Assembly (NCBI RefSeq): GCF_049243985.1
Contig: NC_135380.1
Span: forward strand, 22,492,501-22,556,500
Length of the DNA: 64,000 nt
Origin: Paroedura picta
Taxonomy: Eukaryota; Chordata; Lepidosauria; Squamata; Gekkonidae
Reading direction: 5' to 3'
The stretch's first letter is position 1. Every line of letters starts with the position of its first letter. The position numbers and the translations under genes are program-made. Below the pieces are notes generated by a model, which was given only the letters and a program-made list of their open reading frames with translations, had not been told where the DNA came from and made no database searches. Shown one piece after another: positions 1 through 11,160 of the stretch.

Positions 1-3000
1 GGTTGCCTGGCATGTCTGACTGCCTACACTATATTCTTGTGCATGGAGACACATTATGAAAAGGTATGTTAGCTTTCTGTCGCAGCTTGAAACTAAAGAA
101 ACAAGTGTGTTGTGGCTGCTGAAGGTAGGGGGAAATTCTGAGCATAGCCCTATTAGTCTCTTGCAGCAGAGTCCAATGAAACCTGCAAAACTAATATTTT
201 GGGTCACAGACTGTGTTGAATACTACCATTCTAGCTTCCTGATGGTAGACAAGGGTACTGTTCATTCTAAATTGTAAACAAGGTATAGGATTTGCTCAAC
301 CTTCCTGGCCTGTGTGACTTCAGATTGCTTGTTGATGGAATGGTCCAGAATTTAAAAACAACCCCCATACATACCTATCAAGGCATGGAGAAGGCTTGGC
401 TAGAACCATTCTCATTGGCATCTTATTTTCCTTTATGCAGGAACATGGAATGATGTGATTTCGTATACATGCACGCACACACAATCTGAAGTGGTATACC
501 CCAGATTCAGATTGATTACTTGGGGAGAACCAAGATTTGGAATGGCCCCTAAGTCCAAATCTATTTACCTCTGTGAGGAGGCATATTGGAAGTGAAAATC
601 GAGGATGGCTTGTGCTGGCATGCTACGATTCCTGTTTGTCTTTATTAAGCTGTTGCACAAAGGTACAAATAGATTTATTGTATACAGCCAAAGGCTGAAT
701 CAGATACAAAGAACATAATACCGTAATTGTAAAGAACATCATTAAGAACCAAATATAAAAATATCCATTTTCATTAAGGCCAATTTCCAACAATAATTTT
801 GAAAGAAGGTGGTTAGGTTCAATTTTGTCCTTGATGCTTAACTGCAAATGTATTCATTTATTTATATTCATATTTATTAACTGCCACTCCTGTACCCTGC
901 TGGCTCATTTTAAAACCCACATAAAATGCATAACAATACAATGTAATGCTATACTGGTGGCCAAAGCCAGTGTATAAACCTCCCTCCTCCTGCCTATCCA
1001 TATCCTGTAGTAACAGGAACTCTTCTTGATAAAAGAACTGGAAAGGACCCAGTTGCCCTCTCAGGGCGGACTTGCCATAAATATAACAATAACCAAAAGA
1101 GCCCCATGACTATTGTATGCCTTGTGGGCCACCCCATCGAACATGTGCTAATAATATAACTATACCTTTTAAATTACCAGATTACCTTTGATATGTAGAA
1201 TTGCCTTTTCCCACCTCTGTTGTGAACTTTAGCCAGCCCTATCTGGAGTGAGGGGAAAGTCTTCCATATTGATTTTCTCCTTAGCATAGGGCACAGCAGG
1301 CCATTCAAGAGAGCGAGATTGCTACAGTGGCCAGAAGAGGATTATCTGGTTGTAGAAAAAGGAAAACTACCACCCCAAAGTGGTTGTCTTGTTCGGGGGG
1401 GGGGGGGGCAGCTATGTTAAGTTTTACTGTATCCTCTCTGTAGTTAACTTGCTGTCTTCCTGGGCATTATCCTATGCTGAGACAAGAACACAGAGGCTGC
1501 AGAGAAGAGGGGGCTGTTGGAAAGGAAGTTAGCTTACCTGTCCTCTTGTAGCAGTTGTTCTAAGGCAGTAACTGCTTGCCAATAACAGGCCCTATCGGGT
1601 AATGATCCCACTCACTTTTCACATTGGGCAAGAGCCATGGGTAGCCTGTCAGAGCAACATGTGGCTTAAAGCATCAAAAGGACATCAATAATGGACTAAG
1701 CTGATTCCCCCCATGTTTCATTTATCTTCATGAAGATAAGCATTGGGTATTTGTACGCTCTGTGCTTGTACACTTTGTCTCCAGAAAAGTGATGTCTGCA
1801 GCTGCCACAAAGCTGCCTCAGTATCCCAGGGCTTAGAGTTATTACTACCTGGAGCAAAGGGCTTCTGTGACTAACCAGCCACTCACATACATCAGAGAAA
1901 CTCCTTCACAGCAGTAGAGTGCTTCTGTCAGAAACTCCCCTCATGTTGTATTTCTTCCTATTTTAAACTACATACAGGGGTTCTCTCTCTCCTCTCAATG
2001 GAAATGTTTTTCTTGGCTTTTCCACAACAGCCTTAGCTAGAGTTGTTCCTGCTTGCCAGCTGGCTATCTGATCATATTTACTTTCCTGGATGACTTTAAT
2101 GAAAAGATGGATGGAAAAATCTACCCAAGACCATTTTCTTGGCTTTATAGCAGCTATCTAAATGTTGGGCAAACAGCTGACTTCAGAAGTAAAGGATCTC
2201 TACTTTTCTAATAAATCATTCCTCCATATATATTGACTTTCAAATCATGGTGCTTCTGTTCCTGATTTGTGCAGTCTGAGTCTGATGCCAGTTTTCTGCT
2301 ACTTGAAGAGCTTAAAAACAGTACTTTTATAGAGAAGAGATACTCTGCTTTTATAGAGATGGAGAAGAGGTACTTGGAACCTAGCAAGGACATAAGCTTT
2401 CCAAGTTGTCTTTAAAACACACACACAATTTGCAAAGGTCATATTTGTGTGTAATTTCTTCTGTGAATGAGTAGTCTCTTAGTGCTACTTCAGAATACAA
2501 TGATGAATTTTGTTATCTGAATAAACTTGGCCTATCTTCCCATAAAGAGCAACTTTTCCGACATTCATTTTGAGTTGGCAGTAAATATAAAATACATTAA
2601 ATGCTTCAGTGCGTAAGCTACTTAGCAGGATCAAACTGCATAATGTTAGTATTTTTATATATCAACTTAAGTCAAAAGGTTATCTTGTATCTAGTTTTAG
2701 TACCAATTGGCAAGTCACTCATATTAAAACCTGGGTGACTGCAATAAGAATAATCAGTATTTGTGATATTTTTCCTAAGCATTCAGAGTACCTTAACATT
2801 CATTACTGAAGTCATCCATCCGCACAGGTTACGAGTTGAGATATTTGGCTGAAATGAGCTTCATTGCTCTCACTGCCTGTTTCTGCACCTTTAAAAGCTT
2901 TAAAAGATCTTTGAAACAAAGCTAATGTAGTTGCATATTAATGCCACCGGAACTGAAATAGAACACTGACATCTCTGGTAAGCTAGAAAGGGAGCAAACT

Positions 3001-5405
3001 ACTTTTCCAATTGTGTGATGTTCACTTTAGTGTTTGTCTGGTTTTTGTCCTTTCAGGTGGTTTGATTCATATATTTCACAGTGATAATATGCTATCCCCA
3101 AGCACAAAGGCAGTTTCACCTGAAAAACTGTTTGAGCATTGCAAAACAAATGTCTGTTAGTTTGTGATGGGTTTGGTTAAATATAGGCTGACACTCTTGT
3201 TTTTCTGCGGGGTACTAAAGTTGAAAACAAAAAGTTTCAGCTAATTAATTAGCCATAATGTTCAAGTGCCTCCTCCATTCAAGCAAATTGGGGTGAGTTT
3301 TCCCCCAGTAACTGGGTTACTCTTTAATTTGGGAGAGAAGGTAACCCAGGTTTGTGCATATGCCCACATTAGGATGTCATGACTTATTGGGACTGAAGAC
3401 CTCTGTTTCCCATCTTAACATACTTTGTGAGGAAGGAGTTATCACATAAACCAGACACATGGCCAGATGATTTATTTGTGACATTTGAACGCAGCATTTT
3501 GAAATATAGTACTAAATCCCCGATACCAGCATGGTTCAGTGGATAGAGCCTTAAGGGTCTGTATCTGTTAAAACCAAATACTGTAATTACAATTCAGTGG
3601 TCAGTGTAAGAGTGATAGCCTTATACAAGCAAAAGAGATATCTGCTGTTGAAGAGCTTGCATTCTGAAATTTAACAATGGTAATGAGGTATTTTCTTTGC
3701 CAGTTACTACCATGTAACCTCTGTATTCTCATAAGTCAGAAAATTGGAATAATATGACTAGCACAAGGTGTATTATAATGCATTTTGGGGGGATATTGAG
3801 AAGTAGGGGGGGCCTCTCACTTTCCTTTCCACTGCTAGTTCTTTCCCTTTCCTGAAAGCTCTTATTGCCTCTTCCCTTTTCCTGCTTCCTTCCCACCCAC
3901 CAGCTTATCTTTAACTGGCAATACTTTTGTGGTTGCCTAGCAATGGCCACAGATAGCATTTGTTTCTTAAACATACAGGTTCTGCTGTATAATTATGTTT
4001 CAGTTGCAGATTTTTTCTCCAAACCTGTGGCTTTTCTTAGGCTTGTAGAAAAATCTGTCTTGTGTATTCATAGCTCCAGTCTCTGGATTTAAGTATCCAC
4101 AACATTTGGGGATGTTTATGTTGATGATGGAACTGATGCAAATACTATAGAACTTTTTTCTTTTTCCAGGTTCTGAAGAAAATTGCCAAGTACATTCAGG
4201 AACAAAATGAAAAGATCTATGCCCCACAGGGACTCCTCCTAACTGACCCAATTGAGAGAGGACTAAGAGTTGTATCTTTTTTTTCAGTAGTTTCTTGATC
4301 TTTATGTATTGGTCTCAAAAATATGTCATAACTGTCTTCGCGACTCTAAAAAAGACCAGATTACTAAAACAAATGATGGAGCTCTCCTAAAGTATATAAA
4401 GCATCAGGGTGAAGGATAAGTAGCTGTGTTAAGTCTCTCTGTAGCCATAGAAAAGAGCAAGAGTCCAGTTGCACCTTAAAGAGTAACTGCGCTCTCATGA
4501 AAGTGTATGTACTGCCACAAGTGTTTGTCTTTAAGATACTATTACATCAGGGTGAAATTATTTTCAGACTTCTGTGTAAAGATTGAATATAGTCTTCAGG
4601 GGACAACACAGGTGTTAATTTCCCAGTAGAAATGACAGCTCTGTTTTTAGGGGGGGGGAGTGTGGGATGTTTCCCATCTGTTGGCTAGCTGGATAGGGGG
4701 AGAAGTTCAGTGCGTAGTGGACAACACTGGCTGCCCATCTGAGCAATGGAATATCTTCTTCATTGCAAGAATTGCCTAGTCTAATTTTCCAAAAGGTGTG
4801 CAGATTAAGCAGAGGTTTTCCTCCTGCCAGTTGAAGAACAAAGCCAGACAAAAAGGCTTGTGTTGTATTATAGGTCCTCTGTTCTTCATGGCTGTGTGTG
4901 GGGCTGTGCGTGGTGTTTCCTTCTTATGATGAACCTCCACAGGGAAGCATTCTTTGCTGGGCCTCTTTGAAATCTTGGAAAAGAGGGAGAAAGTTTCCTT
5001 TTGCTTTCTGATTAGCTGCACAAGGAGTGGAAAAGCCTGCTGAATGATCCCTTCACTGTGGCAAGAATTTAGTCCTGTGGAAGATCAGTCTGAAACACGA
5101 ACTGTTTCCTAGGAAGGAGATGGAACGCATGCTAGTATTTAAATCCTTTCCACTCTTCTCTGCCTTTAAGGAACAGTAAATTGGAGCAATGTTGCTCCCT
5201 TCAGGAACCCAAGAGCATAGCATGTGATCTGCTTTGTAGAAACAAGGATTATCCCTTAACTAGACTAGGTGTGTGGTATAAAACCTTCTCCACTATCTTG
5301 CTTTGTAAAAAACTGCCGGTTCCCGTGCACTGCTTCTTTAACAACCCTACAATGCAGATTGAAATTACCATTTATGAAGACAGAAGTGTGAGTAGCGGAA
5401 GATAA
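1..5405 (+). CDS. GOLGA7: GOLGA7 (golgin A7 / GCP16), 3' part of gene
   Basis: Three coding exons are visible: 1-63 (cut by the window edge), 4170-4271 and 5358-5405 with TAA at 5403-5405. They encode 21, 34 and 15 residues in one frame, equal to the last 70 residues (about 68-137) of the 137-aa vertebrate protein. The first exon reads [21 protein letters not shown] and includes the two cysteines (69 and 72 in human) known to be palmitoylated. The second begins [20 protein letters not shown] and the last reads [15 protein letters not shown]. Junctions are phase 0 with donors gtatgt and gtatct and acceptors ccag and gcag. In the known family this small Golgi protein partners ZDHHC9 in protein S-palmitoylation, including of Ras. 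The 5' exons lie outside the window. The nearest downstream gene is GINS4, as in human. Confidence 0.95.
64..4169 (+). other. GOLGA7 intron, mostly unassigned
   Basis: This intron is AT-rich with no coding signal. At about 850-1000 there is a minus-strand LINE 3' tail (L2-like, with an inverted copy of the 'gtggcagttaataaat' type ending). At 3528-3570 there is a short tRNA-SINE-like scrap. A poly-G run of about 13 lies near 1397. I recognise nothing else. Confidence 0.5.
4272..5357 (+). other. GOLGA7 last coding intron
   Basis: The only recognisable content is a fragment at about 4445-4510 of a dispersed reptilian repeat ('gagtccagttgcacctt...'). The rest shows no gene or repeat that I can name. 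Confidence 0.4.
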
Positions 5406-6269
5406 GCCTGAGGCATCCAAGGTAAATATTTGCAGGGGGAGCTGATATGTGTAATATTATGAGCAGGATTGCATGGAGTTTGGGGGAGGACAGATGGTAT
5501 TCTTATTGTAGAGTACTGAGAGAGCTTCTAATCCCTAATTATATTTCTTACCCACCAGTCTCGGTGTACCGGCTCATGGCATATTACAATACAAAAAGTC
5601 CCATAACAATAACCCGAGTAAATACCCCATTTAAAACCATAGGGAATAATAAACAAAAGAACTAATATGATGGGAAAATAATCTTTTAGGTGATTCCAGA
5701 GTGGCTTATAATTTGAAAGAATCATTTGCTGATGTCCAGCTAATCTATTAACACTCAGAAGAAAGATGGCATGTTATGGGCTGCAGCTCTCCCTAGTTCA
5801 GACACATTTCCCCTTCTTACAGCCACATCTGTTTGGCACAATCCATTAGATATGACTCATTTATCAGCTGCTAGTGCTAATGTTTTCTGGGAATTTTGAG
5901 CAATTACACACATGAAGGGCCTACTCTGTTGATGTTCAAACAACCGTGAAATGCCTGAACTGGAGGGAGGTGGATTGATGGTAAACTTCTGGAGGGCTTA
6001 ATTAATTGCAGATATATTTTAGTTCAGTGTAGCATTCCAAAGATCTTCAAAAAGATAATGTCAAGGGAAGAGAAGCGTTGCAAACACTCTGGCATCCGAA
6101 GCCTTCTCCCAGTCCCCCTTCTGTTCCTAACACCAGAAGTTTGAAAGTAGTTGAGGGAGTTCATGTTGAATATGCAATCCCCAATTTTGAGTGGAACCGC
6201 ATACTGGTGACAGAGGGCTTGAAGTGTTGGAGAAAATGTTATTTGCTTTGTTACCACCATGGAGGTTGT

Positions 6270-6415
6270 GCTTTTTGAGGATTATGGGCTGGGATTGTAT
6301 TTTGTTATGATTTTAGGATATATTGTATTTTATGAAATATTTTATTGTGAACTGCCGCAAGCCATCTTGCTGGGAATGGCAGTATATAAATTCAATTATA
6401 AATAAAAAGAATATA
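6270..6415 (+). repeat. L2/CR1-type LINE 3' tail
   Basis: The segment has the usual squamate LINE ending: a T-rich stretch, 'aactgccgcaagcc', 'gggaatggcagtatataaatt', then an A/T-rich tail near 6395-6415. Confidence 0.6.
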
Positions 6416-7237
6416 GTGTGAGTGCCCAAGCCTTGAGGGAATGGGCTTTCCAGGCTCTTTGGGGTTCTCAGTTTTATAATTTATTGTCTTTGTGGTTTCC
6501 TGCCAGGTATGTTTCCTGTAATGAATCACTTGCAATAAGTGTTGGACATACAAATGGAGGATTTGGGGAACTGTTGCTTATCAGATTGATGTAGAATTGA
6601 TTTATAGATACAAGCCCTGGGCATTTGTTGGGTGGATCTCTTAAACCAAGGTTTTACCGTCTAGTAATTTAATTTAAGGTGGAATGGCTGACATCTGTGT
6701 TCTTGGTGAGAGGCTAATCTATTATCCATTCATTAGCTCAAAGGCTAGAATGAATTATAACAAAGTTGGCAGGGTTTCACAAAGTAGGCACGGGTTAGAA
6801 GTTAGGGAAGCTCTCTGGCAGAGTTCCATGTTTTACAGTAACCAAGTGGAGAGAGATCTTTACTGGCTTACTAAGCTTAAGAGAACATTCACCACCTCCT
6901 TATATGAGGAGGTATTGATACTTGGCTCACATAATGTTCTTTTCCAGGCTTCTTTAAAATGGCAGCATTCAGTAAAGGATAAACTTCTCAATAGGGGGGT
7001 CTTTGAGAGCCATGTTCTTTATTGACCCAACTTACCCCAGTTGGTCTCCAAATACAAAACTGGATGGGATTGGCTAGTATTGTTACTGAAGGTGGTAAGA
7101 GTCACTTTTGAAGAAGCCGGTTTCTACTGTGAAGTCAACTTCTGTAATAGTCAGTACTGGAAGTACTTTTGATCAATGAATATGTTGCCTTCTACTTCTC
7201 TGGGAGCCTGGAAAAGAGTTGATTCAAGAGTGTACAG

Positions 7238-7619
7238 CAGTGGTCCCCAACCCCCGGTCCGGAGACCGGTCCCGGTCCGTGGATCAGTCAGTACCGGTCC
7301 GCAGGTCCTCCTTATCCTCCCCGGCTACTGCCTCGGGAGCTGCCATGCCACTCTGCTGCTGGCTCACCTTTGGTGCTCTCCAGTGGCGGCCATGGCTGGG
7401 GCTCCCCCTCGGCGTGGCACTGCGTGGCACTGTGCAGCTGCAGCTGGCAGCACCCCCAAGCGGGCGGCGGAAAGTCAGGGGTGCCGGCAGGAAAGCAAGC
7501 GGAGCAGGGGCTCAGGCAGTGGTGACATCCCTCGGCAAGAGACTACCCTACCCCCCGGGCCTCAGTAAAATTGTCAAGTGTTGACTAGTCCCCAGTGATA
7601 AAAAGGTTGGGGACCACTG
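7238..7619. mobile_element. Non-autonomous hAT transposon, 382 bp
   Basis: The ends are inverted: CAGTGGTCCCCAACC on the left and GGTTGGGGACCACTG on the right. An exact 8-bp target duplication, gtgtacag, lies at 7230-7237 and 7620-7627. The interior is GC-rich and encodes no transposase; open frames across it (7176-7584) are by-products of base composition. It lies inside the proposed GOLGA7 3' UTR intron. A second, decayed member is at 37521-37825. Confidence 0.9.
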
Positions 7620-8937
7620 GTGTACAGCACACTTTGAATCAGCTGTTAGCCTTATGTTTCTTTTTTTAGGGTCCAGTGTGTTCCAGAAAATTCCCCTACT
7701 TCTACTCTTAATGCATCATTCCTCTCTGCCACCGCCAAATCTATGGTGCCATCTACTACACGGACTAACTTCTTGAAATCCTGTTCCCTCAGAATCCGCC
7801 TGCTGGGCTGGCCAGCTTCCACTTTGTGTCATTATGGTAAGCCTTAAGTGGTGGTAGTATCCAAATCACTAGACTTCTCCTGGGAAGCTAGCAGTTCTGA
7901 GCAACCTGTGTAGAATTTGTAAAGAATCTCCTGAGAACGGCACGGTTCCTTCATGGGGTTCCTTTGTCTATTGCATTGACAATGTGGCAGCTGCAAACCG
8001 CCAAGGCAGCTGAGGTTCGTTCAGAAAATGTGACTTCGCTCACTCAAGCCTCAGGATGGCGTGTCTCAGTTCTTCAAAGCGACTCAAGACAAAGGAGCTG
8101 AAGGTCAGCAAGAAAAAAACTAATGGCAAAGGTCTACCTTAATGCTAATGTAGGAGATGATGTAATCTTTGGAACACTCGAGCTTCATCTTGCTTCATCT
8201 TTCCAGACCTGAGAGGGCAGACTGCCCGTTGCTTCTTTTGTTAGATGTGAGGATGTGCAATGACTTAAATGGATGCTGTACCAGTAAAATGTAACCACCC
8301 CTGCTCTCCACCCCTTCTCAGTGTTGAATTTGTAAAATAGGTAATGAATGGCTTTCTCAACTTTGTTATAAGTTAAATTTTTAGGACAAGCAGGTAATTC
8401 AACTAGGAATGGTGTTCTTGTAGCGCTTCATCTCCTCCCACAAAATGCTGAAAAGTATGTCTCTGCAGTACATGGTAGTACTTCCACTTGCGTCCAACAT
8501 TCCTCCAGAAATGCTTGTGTGCTTTGGAGTAAATGCCTTCTGCTAAATCGAGTTTGTTTGATATATTTTGTGTTCTTTTTTTTGTTGTTGTTCATTCCCT
8601 TTCCCCTTGATGTATAAGCTCGAGTAGAAGCTAGCAGAGCCAATCTGCTGCTTGGAGTCACCATTTCTTCCCATGCCCAGGTACTATCAAACAAGAGAGC
8701 TTTCAAAAAAGGATATTTGACCTGTGATACAAGAGATGCCAATGCCAGATCAAGGTCCTAGGACTGATTCTTCTTCAATTCCTGCTCCTTGCTGGTCACT
8801 TCCCCCTCTAGAAATCTGTTCAATATTTTAATTGTATAAATACTTGTTTTTTCTAATCAGTAACAGTGTTTGGCCTTTTGCACCCGTTACAATCATTTTT
8901 TCAGAAACTAATTGATAGCTTAGTAATGTTTTTCTTA

Positions 8938-8943
8938 AATAAA
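8938..8943 (+). terminator. Candidate GOLGA7 poly(A) signal
   Basis: AATAAA lies in an AT-rich stretch after about 1.27 kb of non-repetitive sequence that starts at the proposed UTR acceptor at 7670. Confidence 0.5.
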
Positions 8944-9424
8944 CTGTCATTTGCTATTGGTGACTTGAATGCAGCAGTTTCTTTGTTCTATAACCAAAAT
9001 AGCATTTTGTGTGAATTTAAGATATCCTATACTAATTAAGCTCAGGTACAGGACTGAAATCTTGGTTTTGTTATAACAGGGTATGTTACTTACATACATA
9101 TTGGACAGAGCTATTTATTTGCTGGGTCTTGGTGGAATCTGGCATCCTGGGTCTCATACAGTTGCCAACTGAGTGGAGAAATTCCTGAAGATTTGAGGCT
9201 GCAGATGAGGGAGGGTGGGATCTTAGTGGCATGTAATGCCATAGAGTTCACCCTCCAAAACTGCCTTTCTTTTTCTTGGGGAACAGTGATCTTCAGTGCC
9301 TCCTTAATATTGGAAGCTGAGATCACAAAAGTGGCACAGCTGCTATTTTTCCATCTATGCAAACGAAGCTACTAGTGCCCTACCTGGACCTGGAACACCT
9401 GGCTATTGTGATCCATGCAAACCA

Positions 9425-9885
9425 CCTGAGCCTCAGGGGAGGGTGATATATAAATATCGGGCCACGCACGCAGCGGTGGGGCTGGTTGTTCGGGAGGGCA
9501 GGAGGGTCTGAAGGCCTGTGGACTTGGCAGCTGTGGGCTTGGCTGAGCCAAGCAGCGGCTGGACTGGCACACCACAGGTCCAGCCCACTTGGCAGGTCAT
9601 GGGAGGGGAGAACAGCAGCTGGGCCAGCACACCGTAAGTCCGTTCCTCTTGGCAGCCAGGCTGCATCTGCTGATGAGGCCGCCATAGCACCATGCAGCCA
9701 CTTTGTGGGGGCAGGCGCTCTAGCGGCTGGTCCGATCAGGGATCGGCCAGCTTTGCTGGGCATGTTCTGATTGGCCCGCGAAGTGTGTCTGGCTGGAAAT
9801 GGAAACCAGACACGCTCTGCCCACCATGGCTCTGCACAAATATATATAAGAGCCACTAAGTGTTAAGAATAAATAAATAAAAAGT
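9425..9885. repeat. Unassigned GC-rich block between LINE tails
   Basis: An L2-like tail ('ggggagggtgatatataaat', 9435-9457) runs into about 380 bp of GC-rich sequence ending at 'aaatatatataagagcc' near 9837-9854, followed by an 'aataaataaataaa' tail. Open frames exist on both strands but resemble no protein I know. The sharp composition change suggests an inserted non-autonomous element. I could not find clear inverted ends, a target duplication or Helitron ends. Confidence 0.35.
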
Positions 9886-10330
9886 CACCTCCAGTCTTGA
9901 TTGCTGTAACTCACTCTATACAGGCCTACCTTTGACCCTGGTGCAAAGTATGACTGCCAGGGTTCTCACACTTACACCATGGAGACCCTACATTAGACCA
10001 GTCCTGCAGCAGTTGCATTGGCTTCCAGAAGTACCACAGGGCCTGCAAGTCAGAGTTCTTCCATCAGGCCCTCAGTTGAGGCCAACCAGATCCATATATT
10101 AAAAACGTACATCAAACTGGGCCTCCCTCCTCTTGTGTGTCCCTCTCCCCCCTCCCCTGTGGTTGCCCTGTTACCCAGGGACCAACTACACCAGCAGCAG
10201 ATGATTGTCTAAATTAATTTTAATTTGTTTTATGATGTTTTATTATTTCACACTTTCTGAGGTTCAGCACCCCGAGAAGGTAAGCCCAAGAAGGGCAGTA
10301 TACCAATCAAATTATATAATAACAGCAACA
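9885..10330 (+). repeat. L2-type LINE 3' end (ORF2 C-terminus and tail)
   Basis: Translation gives the familiar L2/CR1 ending 'CNSLYTGLPLTLVQSMTARVLT' followed by 'RPVLQQLHWLPE', with small breaks. A T-rich 3' UTR follows, with 'gaagggcagtataccaatcaaat' near 10290. It is degraded and has no intact reading frame. Confidence 0.75.
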
Positions 10331-10339
10331 ATAATCATT

Positions 10340-10565
10340 AATTATAAAATTGAGTCCAATCTCGCCTATAAGACTAACAAAGATTTATTCAATAACAATA
10401 ATCATTCACTAATAACTCATCAATAACAATTATTAATCAATTACAATAATTGAGTCCAGTGGCACCTTTAAGACCAACAATGATTTATTCAAGGCGTGAA
10501 TAAACCCATTGGACTCAGTTACTGTAATGGAGTGATTAATTATTGTTATTCAGACCAACACGGCT
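10340..10565. repeat. Two fragments of a dispersed reptilian repeat
   Basis: Two partial copies of the 'gagtccagtggcacctttaa / gaccaacaaagatttattcaa' repeat start near 10349 and 10450, separated by AT-rich 'aataacaat' spacers. The second is followed by its 'cagaccaacacggcttcca' end. The same family occurs at 24933-25085, 37035-37170 and 49690-49800. The class (SINE-like or other) is not settled. Confidence 0.6.
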
Positions 10566-10619
10566 TCCACACTTGGATCAATCAATTTATTAATTAAACA
10601 CTCGGGAAGATCTGCATTC

Positions 10620-11160
10620 CCGGGCCCAATCACTTCCCTTCCGTTTCTAAACGGCCTTGCGGGTTGCTGTCCCGCGGACACCAACCGGAGCGAGCCAAGC
10701 ACCTCATGCATATTCACGAGGGGCGGGGCGTCGACGTCACTGCGCGGGAAGTGGTGGCGGGAGAGCCATGGCGGAGGAGGAGGCCGAGGCGGGGGGCTCG
10801 GACGCCGGCAGCGAGGAGGTGCTGCTCACCCCGGCCCAGCTCATCCGCAGCCTCGAGCAGGTCAGGCCGCCGCGCCCGGGGAAAGGGAGGCGGCACCCGA
10901 AAGCGCCTCCAAGCTCCGTGCACAGCGCGCTGCTTTCCCGGCAGGGCTTTCTGCACTCCGGACTGGACTCCGCTCGGCTCTCTGGATGCTCCTACCGAGG
11001 GTGCCGCTTGGTTGGAAGCTAGACCTGCGCCTGCTCGTACCAGCTGCGCTGCCCAGCTCGGCCGGAGCACCCGCCCTGCTCCTGGCGAGTCCGCCTCGGG
11101 GAACTGGGGTGGTGGTGGTTCTGGGCTGGGCCTGAATCCCTAGTTGGGGGGGGGGCGTTG
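10620..11160 (+). promoter_or_regulatory. GINS4 CpG-island promoter
   Basis: This is a GC- and CpG-rich island around the GINS4 start. Visible sites are a GC box (ggggcggggc, 10720-10729), a near-CRE (cgacgtca, 7 of 8 bases of the consensus, ending 10739) and an E2F-type site (gcgcgggaa, 10742-10750) directly followed by an ETS-like ggaagtg. E2F control suits a replication gene. No TATA box is evident. The sites are seen in the sequence; their function is inferred. Confidence 0.75.

Larger units (their letters stand above)
5406..8965 (+). other. GOLGA7: GOLGA7 3' UTR with a probable UTR intron
   Basis: After the stop at 5405 there is a good donor (ccaag|gtaaat, intron from 5422), and a strong acceptor (seven T's then tag) lies at 7661-7669. 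A final UTR exon from 7670 to about 8965 would end after the AATAAA at 8938-8943. The splice lies only 16 nt past the stop, so it should not trigger nonsense-mediated decay. The 5422-7669 stretch holds repeats (an L2 tail and a hAT element), as expected for an intron. An unspliced 3' UTR ending at the AATAAA at 5648-5653 is the alternative. This is inference from splice signals only. Confidence 0.5.

Noticed and set aside
6684-7025. 113-codon open frame 'MADICVLGERL...'
   Set aside because: No recognisable family; it lies in the proposed GOLGA7 UTR intron between repeats, so possible unrecognised repeat but no support as a gene.
7176-7584. Two overlapping open frames of 121-130 codons
   Set aside because: They fall within the non-autonomous hAT element and its flank; no transposase motif.
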